In this document: piece after piece, positions 28,482 to 37,285 of the stretch
Position numbering within the stretch: the first letter of the stretch is position 1
Layout: the number at the start of each line of letters is the position of its first letter
Assembly: GCA_025361565.1 (NCBI GenBank)
Contig: JANYKN010000189.1
Span: forward strand, 124,001 to 188,000
Reading direction: 5' to 3'
From: Bacteroidota bacterium
GTDB lineage: Bacteria; Bacteroidota; Bacteroidia; Bacteroidales; NBLH01
Length of the DNA: 64,000 nt
Notes under the pieces: generated by a model
Seen by the model: the letters and a program-made list of their open reading frames with translations, nothing else
Told to the model about the DNA's origin: nothing
Databases searched by the model: none
Translations under genes and position numbers: made by a program

Positions 28482-29396
28482 ATGTCAATAAAAGTTCAGG
28501 AGATTACAAAAATATACGGAAAACAGAAAGCATTGGATCAAGTTTCATTCGAAATAAATTCGGGTGAAATAGTTGGCTTTCTTGGGCCAAATGGAGCAGG
28601 AAAGTCTACCCTAATGAAAATAATGACTGGATTTATCCCACCAAACAACGGAGATGTGACAATTAATGGTAAAAGTATACTTGAACAAACCATTGAAGTG
28701 AAAAGAATTATTGGCTATCTTCCTGAAAACAATCCGCTTTACCTGGAGATGTATGTTAAAGAATACTTGTATTTTATGGCTTCGATACATTTACCTGCAA
28801 AACTGCTTAAAAACAGGGTGAAAGAAATTATTGAGCTTACAGGTCTTACCGTTGAACAAAATAAAAAAATAGGATCCTTGTCAAAGGGTTACCGACAGCG
28901 CACAGGACTGGCTCAAGCTCTTATTCACAATCCCGAAGTTCTAATTTTAGACGAACCCACAACTGGTTTAGATCCCAATCAAATTGTAGAAATCAGAAAT
29001 TTGATTGCCAAAATTGGAAAAGAAAAAACTGTAATTTTATCAACACATATAATGCAGGAAGTTAATGCAATTTGTGATCGGGTAATAATCATCAACAATG
29101 GCCGCGTAGTTGCCGATGAGCGGCCAGAAACGATACAAAGTACTGTAAAAGAACAATCAGCGATTGTAATTGTAGAATTTGACAAAGATATTGATTATCA
29201 ATTGTTTGATGAAATTTCTGGTCTTATTAAGGCAATAAAACATAAAGAAAATACCTGGCTGCTCGAAAGTCCAATTCAAATTGATATTCGGGCAAACATT
29301 TTCAATTTTGCAGTAAAACATGGCATAACTGTCCTTTCAATGCAAAAACAGGAAAAAAGTTTGGAAGATGTATTTAAGTTTTTGACTAAAGGTTAA
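28482..29396 (+). CDS. gldA: ABC transporter ATP-binding protein GldA
   Basis: The 304-residue ATPase has Walker A GPNGAGKST (35-43), signature LSKGYRQR (133-140) and Walker B LILDEPTTGLD (154-164), followed by a switch His in LSTHIMQEV. The C-terminal extension of about 85 residues and the overall sequence match GldA, the ATP-binding subunit of the gliding-associated GldAFG transporter in Bacteroidota. GldF and GldG are not adjacent, which is normal because gldA is often unlinked. In flavobacteria the complex is needed for gliding; in other Bacteroidota its cargo is not established. It is transcribed alone from a promoter close to its start. Confidence 0.87.
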   Translation: MSIKVQEITKIYGKQKALDQVSFEINSGEIVGFLGPNGAGKSTLMKIMTGFIPPNNGDVTINGKSILEQTIEVKRIIGYLPENNPLYLEMYVKEYLYFMASIHLPAKLLKNRVKEIIELTGLTVEQNKKIGSLSKGYRQRTGLAQALIHNPEVLILDEPTTGLDPNQIVEIRNLIAKIGKEKTVILSTHIMQEVNAICDRVIIINNGRVVADERPETIQSTVKEQSAIVIVEFDKDIDYQLFDEISGLIKAIKHKENTWLLESPIQIDIRANIFNFAVKHGITVLSMQKQEKSLEDVFKFLTKG

Positions 29397-29818
29397 TTTT
29401 TATCAACCAGATTTTAATAGAAATAAATAATGAATTTTAGAAAAAGTAGAACCGATTATATTTCGAAAGGAATAATTTGGACTAAAAACTTATATATTCA
29501 AAGTGTTTATTAGTATTTTCAAAAGGAATGAAATTCAAATCTTCAAGGATATTTTATGATAACTAATTCACCTCCATTATTTTATTATAATTATCAGTCG
29601 AATAAACAATTTTATTAACCTCATGTTTTCTTCCATTAAAGGCTTCGAATCTAAGCTGTTAAGTGTTAAAATATTTAACATATAGGTACCGTTTAATTTG
29701 TAATTTTTAATTCATACTTGTCAATTCAAATTTGTTTTTGCGATTTTTTGTTAATAACTTGTTATTAACGTAAAATCTTTTTAACTTGTGTCTCCACAAT
29801 TAATTTAAATTTGAAAAT
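29397..29818. other. 422-base gap between gldA and the ankyrin gene
   Basis: Nothing convincing is encoded here. A 27-codon frame begins at 29430 but has no support. Several T-tracts occur before the next gene, and no clear terminator for gldA or exact -7 consensus was found. Confidence 0.4.
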
Positions 29819-30250
29819 ATGAAAACGGGATACCAAAGTCACCAATGGGATATTGTACATTTTGGGTCTTTCCCAAGTGTTAATCCTATGGTTAAAGCCA
29901 AAACAGAATCTTCTTTTAAATTAATTAAAACTGAATCACCCTTATGCATAGCATGTTCTCAGGGTAATTTTGATGTGGTTAAACACCTTGCTGAAAGCGG
30001 ATTGGATGTTAACCAAAAAGATCATGGCAATTTTACTCCAATTATGAGGGCTGCAGAAAACGGCCATAAAAATATTGTTGAATTTTTAATAAGTAGAGGT
30101 GCAAAAATAAGTTACCCACTTTTGTGTTCAATTAAAGTTAAAATAGAAATTCTTGAAGAAAATGCTAAAGCGGGATATGAAGATCCTTATTCAGTGGTAA
30201 GTTGGAAAAACTTCCTTGATTATCTAATTGCAGAAGGGAAAAAACAATAA
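29819..30250 (+). CDS. Small ankyrin-repeat protein
   Basis: The 143-residue protein has no signal peptide and is presumably cytosolic. Residues about 38-105 form two ankyrin repeats: SPLCIACSQGNFDVVKHLAE then SGLDVNQKDHGNFTPIMRAA and ENGHKNIVEFLISRGAKIS, with the usual helix-turn-helix and beta-hairpin spacing. The N-terminal 35 residues (HQWDIVHFGSFPSVNP) and the C-terminal segment (EDPYSVVSWKNFLDYLIAEG) are specific to this protein. Two repeats suggest a protein-binding role, but no partner is apparent. It is monocistronic with a strong terminator. Confidence 0.82.
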   Translation: MKTGYQSHQWDIVHFGSFPSVNPMVKAKTESSFKLIKTESPLCIACSQGNFDVVKHLAESGLDVNQKDHGNFTPIMRAAENGHKNIVEFLISRGAKISYPLLCSIKVKIEILEENAKAGYEDPYSVVSWKNFLDYLIAEGKKQ

Positions 30251-30311
30251 GTCCTTCTTATGCATTGACTTGTGTTAGCAATTTAAGTGATTATTATTAA
30301 GGATTACGAAA

Positions 30312-30344
30312 AAAGAGAGGAATGGACTATTCCTCTCTTTTTTT
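30312..30344 (+). terminator. Rho-independent terminator of the ankyrin gene
   Basis: AAAGAGAGGAAT (30312-30323) pairs perfectly with ATTCCTCTCTTT (30329-30340) and is followed by T residues; it may work on both strands. Confidence 0.9.
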
Positions 30345-30474
30345 ATCTATTTAATCATCTTTATGTCCTAACTTCTACAAAATTTATGATTCCGATTTTT
30401 GTTATATAAGTTTGTGTTTACCTTGGTTTTTCTTCATGTGTTAAAACAAAAATAAACTAGTTTTAAAACATGTT

Positions 30475-30506
30475 CAAAAAAAAAGCCTTACTCAAAAAGT
30501 AAGGCT
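30475..30506 (-). terminator. Rho-independent terminator of the cold-shock gene
   Basis: On the minus strand AGCCTTACT pairs with AGTAAGGCT around a 5-base loop, followed by a run of eight or nine T. Confidence 0.92.
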
Positions 30507-30531
30507 CAAACTCTTAAATGTATAATATTAA

Positions 30532-30723
30532 CTAAACTAGTTTAACATTTACTGCATTTAATCCCTTTTTACCTTCTTTTAATTCGAAAGTTACTTCATC
30601 GTCTTCACGAATTTCATCAACTAAACCTGAAACGTGTACGAAATACTCTTTGTTTGATTGATTGTCTTTAATAAAACCGAAACCTTTGGTGTTGTTAAAG
30701 AATTTTACTGTGCCATTGTTCAT
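30532..30723 (-). CDS. Cold-shock domain protein (CspA family)
   Basis: The 63-residue protein is a single cold-shock OB-fold. The RNA-binding motifs RNP1 (KGFGFIKD) and RNP2 (YFVHVSG, a variant of the usual VFVHFS) are visible, and the end EGKKGLNAVNVKLV matches the family. These proteins bind single-stranded RNA or DNA and act as RNA chaperones. It is transcribed alone from a -7 element close to its ATG, with no long cold-shock-type leader, so it may not be regulated like E. coli cspA. Confidence 0.95.
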   Translation of the reverse strand: MNNGTVKFFNNTKGFGFIKDNQSNKEYFVHVSGLVDEIREDDEVTFELKEGKKGLNAVNVKLV

Positions 30724-30746
30724 ATTACTATATTATAAAATTTCGG

Positions 30747-30754
30747 CAAATATA
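30747..30754 (-). promoter_or_regulatory. Bacteroidota -7 promoter element of the cold-shock gene
   Basis: On the minus strand TATATTTG is an exact TAnnTTTG match 23 bases before the ATG at 30723. Confidence 0.6.
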
Positions 30755-30939
30755 CAATAATTTTTTAATCTGAAAACTATATGTAATAAATATTTAATCT
30801 TTTTTATGGATTCTATGAAAAAAAGATCATTCTATTGCCATTTCCAGATTATCCTAATAAATTATTTGTTTAATTTTCTAAATATTGCATTATCTACCTT
30901 TAAAAAAAAAAATTGATAATTATGAAATATTTCGGAGAT

Positions 30940-32034
30940 TTATATATAAGATTCCCCTTTCTTTATTTTAACATCATTTACAAATTGCCTGATTTTTTGT
31001 TCCTCTTTCTTTTTACATATTAAAAGTATGCCTTCAGATTCAACAACAATATAATCTTTTAAGCCTTGAATAACAGCAAGCTTATTATTTGAAATATTAA
31101 TGATACAATCTTTTGTATCATATGTCAAAATATTTTCGCCAATAACAGAGTTATTTTGATCATCTTTTGCACTATTTTCATAAAGCGACCCCCAAGTACC
31201 TAAGTCAGACCAGCCAAAATCAGCACAAAGTACAAAAACATTCTTTGCTTTTTCTATAATTCCATAGTCAATTGAAATATTTCTACATTCGCTATATGCT
31301 TTATCAATAAAATCATCGTCAAAAGCAGCGGAAGATTCGGACAAACCTTTTTTAAATATATCGTTTACATCAGGCAAATAAGTTTCAAATGCTTTAGTTA
31401 TTGCGCTCAAAGACCAAATAAAAATCCCTGAATTCCAATAAAATTCACCACTTTCGAAAAATATTTTAGCCATTTCAAAATCAGGTTTTTCTGTAAAAGT
31501 TTTAACCTTGGTAATTTCGGTAATTTCTGAATTTTTTTTATTGATGTTATTGATTTGAATATATCCATATCCTGTTTCTGGCCTATTTGGCTTTATTCCA
31601 AGTGTCAATAATGCGTCATTGTGTTTCGAAAATTCAAGCGCATTAAAAATAACACGCCTAAATTCCTGTTCGTTTAAAATCAAATGATCAGAAGGAGCAA
31701 CAATTATATTCGCATTTTTGTTTTTTTGTAAAATACTATAATTTGCATAAGCAATACATGGAGCAGTATTTCTCCTCAAAGGTTCGAGGAGTACGTTTTC
31801 AGGAAAAACTTCCGGAATTTGCGATAAAACCAGGTCTTGGTACTTTCTGTTCGTAACAACAAAGATATTTTCAATTTGACATATTGATTTAAATCGCTCG
31901 AAGGTTTGTTGCAGCAGGGTATTCCCTGTACCTAAGATATCAATAAATTGTTTAGGCTTTTCGTTTTTACTTAGAGGCCAGAATCTGCTTCCAATCCCCC
32001 CTGCCATAATTACACAATAATTATTTTTATCCAT
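30940..32034 (-). CDS. Mannose-1-phosphate guanylyltransferase
   Basis: The enzyme makes GDP-mannose from mannose-1-phosphate and GTP in the cytosol, feeding polysaccharide or GDP-sugar synthesis. The start at 32034 gives 364 residues opening with MDKNNYCVIMAGGIGSRFWP, in which the nucleotide-binding signature is followed by EKPKQF. An upstream ATG at 32076 is rejected because a -7 element sits on top of it. Further family segments are VAPSDHLI, FTEKPDFEMA, WNSGIFIWS and CADFGWSDLGTWGSLYE. There is no fused phosphomannose isomerase domain, so this is the short, single-function form common in Bacteroidota. It is close to rfbB and other envelope genes. Confidence 0.93.
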   Translation of the reverse strand: MDKNNYCVIMAGGIGSRFWPLSKNEKPKQFIDILGTGNTLLQQTFERFKSICQIENIFVVTNRKYQDLVLSQIPEVFPENVLLEPLRRNTAPCIAYANYSILQKNKNANIIVAPSDHLILNEQEFRRVIFNALEFSKHNDALLTLGIKPNRPETGYGYIQINNINKKNSEITEITKVKTFTEKPDFEMAKIFFESGEFYWNSGIFIWSLSAITKAFETYLPDVNDIFKKGLSESSAAFDDDFIDKAYSECRNISIDYGIIEKAKNVFVLCADFGWSDLGTWGSLYENSAKDDQNNSVIGENILTYDTKDCIINISNNKLAVIQGLKDYIVVESEGILLICKKKEEQKIRQFVNDVKIKKGESYI

Positions 32035-32063
32035 TTTATAAATTTGTTTCCTGTTTGGGCTGA

Positions 32064-32071
32064 CAAAATTA
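32064..32071 (-). promoter_or_regulatory. Bacteroidota -7 promoter element of the guanylyltransferase gene
   Basis: On the minus strand TAATTTTG matches TAnnTTTG exactly, 29 bases before the ATG at 32034 and overlapping the alternative upstream ATG frame. Confidence 0.6.
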
Positions 32072-32322
32072 TACATAATTTTCCAATATAATTGACTTTT
32101 AATAAGTCGGATAGAAAGTGGTTTTTGTTAAAGTCTCAAAATTATTAATTTAGCATATTATTATGTAAATCGTAAATTATCAAAAACTGAAGTAAACAGA
32201 ATTATCAAGCTCTGATTTTAACTCAAGCTAAGCGATTTTTAGCTAAGTAGGTTTCTTATCATCCATCACACTTTTGAGTTTGATATAAATTGGTAATAAT
32301 TATTTAGGTTAACTTACTATAA

Positions 32323-33063
32323 ATGAATATATTCTATAATATTGGGAGATATTTTGTCCTTTTAAACAAAGTATTTTCGAAACCGGAAAAACACAAAATT
32401 TTTGTACGATTAATTATCAGGGAAATGAATAGCCTTGGTATTAATTCTATTGGAATTGTTGTTATTATTTCTGTTTTTATGGGGGCGGTAATCACTCTGC
32501 AAACTGCCTATAATCTTGAAAATCCTTTAATTCCTGCTTATTTAATTGGGCTAACAGCAAGGGATTCCATGATTCTAGAATTTTCGTCTACCATTGTTGG
32601 TCTAATCCTTGCGGGCAAAGTAGGCTCAAGTATTGCTTCAGAAATTGGAACCATGCGAATTACAGAACAAATTGATGCTCTTGAAATTATGGGCGTAAAT
32701 TCTGCCAGCTACCTAATATTGCCTAAAATTGTTGCTGCAGTTTTAATCAATCCTTTTTTAACCATAATCAGCATTTTTGTTGGAATATTTGGAGGATATT
32801 TGGCTTCAGTGTTTACAGGTGCAGTTGCTCCTGCCAGCTTTATCCAAGGACTTCATTATGCATTTATACCCTTTTATATTACCTATACTTTGATAAAAAC
32901 CGTTTTCTTTGCATTTATCATCACTTCTGTTCCAGCATATCATGGTTATTATTCTTCTGGAGGAGCACTTGAAGTTGGCAGATCAAGCACAATGGCAGTA
33001 GTTTATAGCAGTATTCTAATCTTACTTTTTAATGTTTTGTTAACCCAATTGTTGCTAGCATGA
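32323..33063 (+). CDS. mlaE: MlaE-type lipid transport permease
   Basis: The 246-residue inner-membrane protein has about five or six hydrophobic helices and the MlaE/YrbE family segments: GIVVIISVFMGAVITLQTAY, FSSTIVGLILAGKVGSSIAS, EIGTMRITEQIDALEIMGVN and SVPAYHGYYSSGGALEVGRS. In the Mla system the permease works with MlaF and MlaD to move phospholipids between the inner and outer membrane. The stop overlaps the start of the ATPase gene by four bases, so they are translationally coupled. Confidence 0.93.
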   Translation: MNIFYNIGRYFVLLNKVFSKPEKHKIFVRLIIREMNSLGINSIGIVVIISVFMGAVITLQTAYNLENPLIPAYLIGLTARDSMILEFSSTIVGLILAGKVGSSIASEIGTMRITEQIDALEIMGVNSASYLILPKIVAAVLINPFLTIISIFVGIFGGYLASVFTGAVAPASFIQGLHYAFIPFYITYTLIKTVFFAFIITSVPAYHGYYSSGGALEVGRSSTMAVVYSSILILLFNVLLTQLLLA

Positions 33064-33809
33064 TTGAATTAAAAAATGTAAACAAATCATTTAATGGTAA
33101 GGTAGTTTTAAATGATATTTCGGTTACTTTTGAGCGAGGTAAAACCAATTTAATTATTGGAAAAAGCGGATCTGGAAAAACAGTTTTACTCAAATCAATT
33201 ATAGGTCTGCACCCAATTGACAGTGGCGAAATTATTTATGGCGACAAGGAATTTTCAAGAATGCATCTGAATGAAAAAAAACTGATTCGTCGCGAAATTG
33301 GAATGCTTTTTCAGGGTGGGGCGTTATTTGATTCGGCTACTGTTGAAGAAAATGTTATGTTTCCTTTAGAAATGTTTACAAACAAAACAAGACAGGAAAT
33401 GCTTGACCGGGTAAATTTTTGCCTTTCTAAGGTAAATCTGTTTAATGCAAACAAATTGTACCCTGCTGAGATAAGTGGAGGAATGCAAAAAAGAGTTGCA
33501 ATAGCACGAGCGATTGCATTAAACCCAAGATATTTGTTTTGCGATGAACCAAATTCAGGGCTCGATCCACAGACTTCAATTGTAATTGATAAACTTATCA
33601 AAGAATTAACTCTTGAATTTAATATGACTACTGTTATTAACACCCACGATATGAATTCAGTGATTGAAATTGGTGATAAAATCGTTTACATCCACGAAGG
33701 AAATAAATGGTGGGAAGGCAATAAGGACGAAATATTGACAGTCGAAAATAAAGAGCTTGAAGATTTTGTATTTGCCACAGATTTAATGCGAAAATTCAGA
33801 CATCAGTAA
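33060..33809 (+). CDS. mlaF: MlaF-type ABC transporter ATP-binding protein
   Basis: The 249-residue ATPase partners the permease before it. It has Walker A GKSGSGKT (34-41), Q-loop FQGGALFDS, signature ISGGMQKR (138-145) and Walker B CDEPNSGLDP (161-170), with NTHDMNSV holding the switch His. The GGALFDSATVEEN segment after the Q-loop is typical of MlaF. No mlaD (MCE-domain) gene follows: the next gene is on the other strand. The substrate-binding subunit must therefore be encoded elsewhere. Confidence 0.93.
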   Translation: MIELKNVNKSFNGKVVLNDISVTFERGKTNLIIGKSGSGKTVLLKSIIGLHPIDSGEIIYGDKEFSRMHLNEKKLIRREIGMLFQGGALFDSATVEENVMFPLEMFTNKTRQEMLDRVNFCLSKVNLFNANKLYPAEISGGMQKRVAIARAIALNPRYLFCDEPNSGLDPQTSIVIDKLIKELTLEFNMTTVINTHDMNSVIEIGDKIVYIHEGNKWWEGNKDEILTVENKELEDFVFATDLMRKFRHQ

Positions 33810-33828
33810 TTTGTCACTTTTTAACAAG

Positions 33829-34344
33829 TTACTTGTTTATTATTTTTAACAAATCTTTTTCAAGACTTATTTCCGGACTTTCAATTATCCTTCCAATTTC
33901 ATGCTTTTGCTTAAACACAATAATCGTTGGTATTTTTGTAATATTCAATTGATTAACTATTGTTCCTTCTGCTTGTTTTTGTGAATCTACATTAATTATT
34001 ACAATTGAATTTACAGGATAATCCAGACCTTCTAATATTTTAATTAACCGAGGTACTTCTCTCTGACTATCGCTGCACCAGCTTCCCATAACAATATTAA
34101 TTTTGAATTTCTTTTTTAAATCCGCTTTATTAATCTGATTTAAAGTTTCAATATCCGGATTATAACTTTTATATTCAGCATTGAACCATTCACCGAATGG
34201 CATTTTCTTTAATCCATCTAAATTGGTGTATCCAACCAGTATATCTGAATTCTGCTTTTGGTCAAATTTTATTTGATTCATCAATTTCGTTTCGCCACAA
34301 CTTACTATTAAAAATAAGCCTAAAATGAACATTAATTTTCGCAT
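33829..34344 (-). CDS. Thioredoxin-fold lipoprotein with a single active-site cysteine
   Basis: The start at 34344 gives 171 residues beginning with a lipoprotein signal (MFILGLFLIVSCGE), so the protein is probably anchored in the periplasm. Residues about 75-165 have the thioredoxin-fold order: INIVMGSWCSDSQREVPRL, then VIINVDSQ and the cis-Pro loop NITKIPTIIVF. The active site is WCSDS, so the second Cys of CxxC is replaced by Ser. Such proteins cannot form the normal intramolecular disulfide and may act as a monothiol reductant or a peroxiredoxin-like partner. It lies 45 bases downstream of rfbB on the same strand and is probably cotranscribed. Confidence 0.82.
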   Translation of the reverse strand: MRKLMFILGLFLIVSCGETKLMNQIKFDQKQNSDILVGYTNLDGLKKMPFGEWFNAEYKSYNPDIETLNQINKADLKKKFKINIVMGSWCSDSQREVPRLIKILEGLDYPVNSIVIINVDSQKQAEGTIVNQLNITKIPTIIVFKQKHEIGRIIESPEISLEKDLLKIINK

Positions 34345-34389
34345 TCTGAAAAACTTTAATAGATTTAAAATCATAAGGATATAAAAAAA

Positions 34390-35445
34390 TTAACGATCAT
34401 TATATTGATCATTATAATACAACTGATATTGGCCAGTAACAATCTGCTCTAGCCATTTTTCATTTTCGAGATACCATTTTACTGTTAATTCCAGTCCCTT
34501 CTTAAAATCTACAGATGGTTTCCATTTGTAAGCTTGATTTATTTTAGAAAAATCAATGGCATATCTTAAATCATGTCCTGCTCTATCTGTAACAAATGTG
34601 ATCAATTTACTTGAAGTGCCTTCTTTTCTATTTAGTTTTGAATCCATAATTGAACATAGCATTTCAATCAAATCCAGGTTTGTCCATTCGTTATCGCCAC
34701 CAATGTTATAAGTTTCGCCGGGTAAAGCATTATGGAACAATAAATCAATAGCTATAGCATGATCAATCACAAAAAGCCAATCTCTAACATTTTCTCCTTT
34801 CCCATAAACAGGTATAGGCCTATTGTTTTTTATGTTATTAATTGCCAAAGGAATAAGTTTTTCGGGAAACTGATTTGGCCCGTAATTATTGGAACAGTTC
34901 GATATAATAGTTGGCATTTTATAAGTATGAAAATAAGCCCGAACCAAATGATCTGATGATGCTTTTGATGCTGAATAAGGGCTACGCGGATCATAGGAAG
35001 TAGTTTCAGTGAAAAATCCTTCCTTGCCCAATGAGCCAAATACTTCATCGGTTGAAATATGATAAAAAAGTTTATTTGAAAAATCTTTCGACCAGGATTG
35101 TTTTGCAATGTTTAAAAGATTAGCTGTTCCAACTACATTGGTGTGAATAAATTCCAATGGATTTGTAATTGATCGATCTACATGCGATTCTGCAGCTAAA
35201 TGTATAACTCCATCAAAATTGAATTGCTCAAAAATCGACTTTAATAATTCAGTATCCAGAATATCGCCTTTAATGAATTTATAATTTGGCCTGGATTCGA
35301 TATCAGTTAAATTCTGTAAATTGCCAGCATAGGTAAGTTTGTCAAGATTAACAATAAGATAATCAGGATATTTGTTTACGAAAAGCCTAATAACATGAGA
35401 ACCAATAAACCCTGCACCACCGGTAATTAAAATTGTTTTTACCAT
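34390..35445 (-). CDS. rfbB: dTDP-glucose 4,6-dehydratase
   Basis: This 351-residue extended short-chain dehydrogenase converts dTDP-glucose to dTDP-4-keto-6-deoxyglucose, the first committed step to dTDP-rhamnose and related sugars. It has the NAD-binding motif TGGAGFIGSH near the N-terminus, HLAAESHVDRSI, STDEVFGSL and the catalytic YSASKASSDH. The C-terminal half includes NCSNNYGPNQFPEKLIPL and GKGENVRDWLFV, diagnostic for RmlB/RfbB. Other rml genes are not adjacent, so this copy is split from the usual rml cluster. Confidence 0.95.
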   Translation of the reverse strand: MVKTILITGGAGFIGSHVIRLFVNKYPDYLIVNLDKLTYAGNLQNLTDIESRPNYKFIKGDILDTELLKSIFEQFNFDGVIHLAAESHVDRSITNPLEFIHTNVVGTANLLNIAKQSWSKDFSNKLFYHISTDEVFGSLGKEGFFTETTSYDPRSPYSASKASSDHLVRAYFHTYKMPTIISNCSNNYGPNQFPEKLIPLAINNIKNNRPIPVYGKGENVRDWLFVIDHAIAIDLLFHNALPGETYNIGGDNEWTNLDLIEMLCSIMDSKLNRKEGTSSKLITFVTDRAGHDLRYAIDFSKINQAYKWKPSVDFKKGLELTVKWYLENEKWLEQIVTGQYQLYYNDQYNDR

Positions 35446-35780
35446 TTGAACCTGAATTTTTATAAAATTAATAGCTTATTTTGATACTTTCACTAAATTT
35501 ATTTTAATACAAAGATGCTCAATTTTTTAATATTTTTTGATTGAATATTTAAATAATGAATAAGTCTGGATGTTATATAGAAAATAGCATTACCGTTTTA
35601 AAATAATTTAAAAAAAATAGAAAACCATTTTTTATTTCTACTTTGGTAAATTGAATAATCATATTAAAACATATATTTATATGCCAATCAATGGATACAT
35701 CAAGGCAGGCTTAAGAACTTCAGGTAATTTTAAATAAATAAATCATTGATTAACAATTGAATGATATTAAAATATTGTGA

Positions 35781-35809
35781 TTGATTATCAGAAAATAATT
35801 ATATCTTTG
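35781..35809 (+). promoter_or_regulatory. Promoter of the HU-SPOR gene with both -33 and -7 elements
   Basis: TTG at 35781-35783 and TATCTTTG at 35802-35809 are separated by 18 bases, fitting the Bacteroidota promoter. The start codon is about 95 bases downstream. The rest of the 458-base gap 35446-35903 shows nothing further; an 18-codon frame at 35680 has no support. Confidence 0.6.
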
Positions 35810-35903
35810 TAAACAAAACGTGTCATTTTGTTTTAATATTTCTAATGGCATTGAATTTGAAGTACAATATTAGTAAGCTAGTGTTTATTTAAATTTTGAA
35901 AAA

Positions 35904-36980
35904 GTGGAACTTAGCAAGTACATCAAGGATATTCTAATTAGTAGGGATAATGTAATTATTCCAAACTTTGGAGCATTTGAAAAAACAATGTTGTCTGCCA
36001 GAATTGATCCCAAAACCGGCGAAATGCACCCTCCTCAAGTTGGTGTTATATTTAGAAGTGATCTCAAAATCGACAGCGGTATTTTAATTAAATATATTGC
36101 CGAGAAAGAAGGTATCAGCGAAGATAAAGTGCTTGACGAAATTAAAGGCCAGGTAACATCATGGGAAGATGCTCTTAATCAGGGTCAGCAAATACTTCTT
36201 ATTGGAATTGGTACATTAGTGAAAGACAGTTCAGGTATTCTTATTTTTGAATCGACAATTACAGCTTCTGATTTTCCGGAAACATATGGTTTACCTGTTA
36301 TTAATATTAAGGAAAAATCAACTGTTGGACAACCCATTGAAAAAAAGAAGGAAGAGGTTCAGCCTGAGAAGAAAAAAGTAGAAATTAAAAAAGCTCCGAT
36401 CAAGCAAAAAGAGACCATAATTCCAGAAACAAAAATTGCAAAAAAAAGCAATAAAAAGCTTGTAACTACATTACTTATAGTTGTTCCAATAATTGCTATT
36501 GGAATATTGGTTTATTTAAATATGAATTTCGTAAAGGGAAAATTAACCGATACATCACAATTTGTAAGTGGAATATTTACAAAAAATAATCAATCAGATA
36601 CTTTAAATAATAAACAGATAGCTACCGCAGATAGTTTAAATTTAAAAGATAGTACTGAAAATGAAACAAAAACAATGCTTGAGAATTATACAATCATTGA
36701 TGAATCAACAAATACAAAAGTTGCTCTGAATGCTGAAAATCTAAATACCTTTAAAAAAGTACATATCATTTCGGGTAGTTTCAAAACAAAGAGTTTTGCA
36801 AACCGACAACGCAATCATTTACTCAAAAAAGGATTTAAAGCAGAGGTTTTACCTGAAAATAATGGAATGTTTAGAGTATCTGTAGCCTCATTTGAAAATG
36901 TAGAAAGCGCTGCAAAAGATTTTGACAGAATAAAAGCAATGGATGAAAGTATGAATTACTGGATATTGGTGAACAAATAG
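35904..36980 (+). CDS. HU-like / SPOR-domain membrane protein
   Basis: The protein (358 residues, GTG start) combines an N-terminal HU-like domain (about 1-100: KYIKDILISRDNVIIPNFGA, GVIFRSDLKIDSG, ILLIGIGTLVKDSSG), a lysine-rich linker (about 140-185), one membrane helix (about 188-206, VTTLLIVVPIIAIGILVYL) and a C-terminal SPOR domain (about 280-358: VHIISGSFKTKSFANRQRNH, GMFRVSVASF). SPOR domains bind peptidoglycan at division sites. The HU-like domain faces the cytosol and could contact DNA or protein, so the protein may link the nucleoid or division apparatus to the wall. This layout is common but little studied in Bacteroidota. Confidence 0.85.
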   Translation: MELSKYIKDILISRDNVIIPNFGAFEKTMLSARIDPKTGEMHPPQVGVIFRSDLKIDSGILIKYIAEKEGISEDKVLDEIKGQVTSWEDALNQGQQILLIGIGTLVKDSSGILIFESTITASDFPETYGLPVINIKEKSTVGQPIEKKKEEVQPEKKKVEIKKAPIKQKETIIPETKIAKKSNKKLVTTLLIVVPIIAIGILVYLNMNFVKGKLTDTSQFVSGIFTKNNQSDTLNNKQIATADSLNLKDSTENETKTMLENYTIIDESTNTKVALNAENLNTFKKVHIISGSFKTKSFANRQRNHLLKKGFKAEVLPENNGMFRVSVASFENVESAAKDFDRIKAMDESMNYWILVNK

Positions 36981-37004
36981 ATAATAAATTAATTACCGTT
37001 TAAA

Positions 37005-37048
37005 GATGCCATTTTCTGATAAAATTAGAGATGGCATTTTTCTTTTTT
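37005..37048 (+). terminator. Terminator of the HU-SPOR gene
   Basis: ATGCCAT (37006-37012) pairs with ATGGCAT (37031-37037) around an 18-base loop with possible internal ATTTT/AAAAT pairing, then T-rich sequence. Confidence 0.65.
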
Positions 37049-37243
37049 AGCTTTCCCTGCTATATAATAAAATATAACGGGTTTTGCTTTCAATTCAAAT
37101 AAAATGAAACATTCTAATTTGAGACTCTGTATCAATAGTTGTTTTAAACTTCATTTAAGTCATTCATAATCCATCATATTCATTAAAATGAATAAAAAAA
37201 AAATTTGGAACGTTAAATAATCGTTAATTTTAGCTTAATATTT

Positions 37244-37251
37244 TACTTTTG
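37244..37251 (+). promoter_or_regulatory. Bacteroidota -7 promoter element of the HlyD-VTC-DUF4956 operon
   Basis: TACTTTTG is an exact TAnnTTTG match 35 bases before the ATG at 37286. No other promoter is seen within the operon. Confidence 0.6.
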
Positions 37252-37285
37252 CGCTGTTCTAAAAATTAAGTTTAGATTGGCTAGC

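Noticed and set aside
32035-32076. Longer form of the guanylyltransferase starting at 32076
   Set aside because: A -7 element at 32064-32071 lies over it, and family members begin just before the nucleotide-binding motif.
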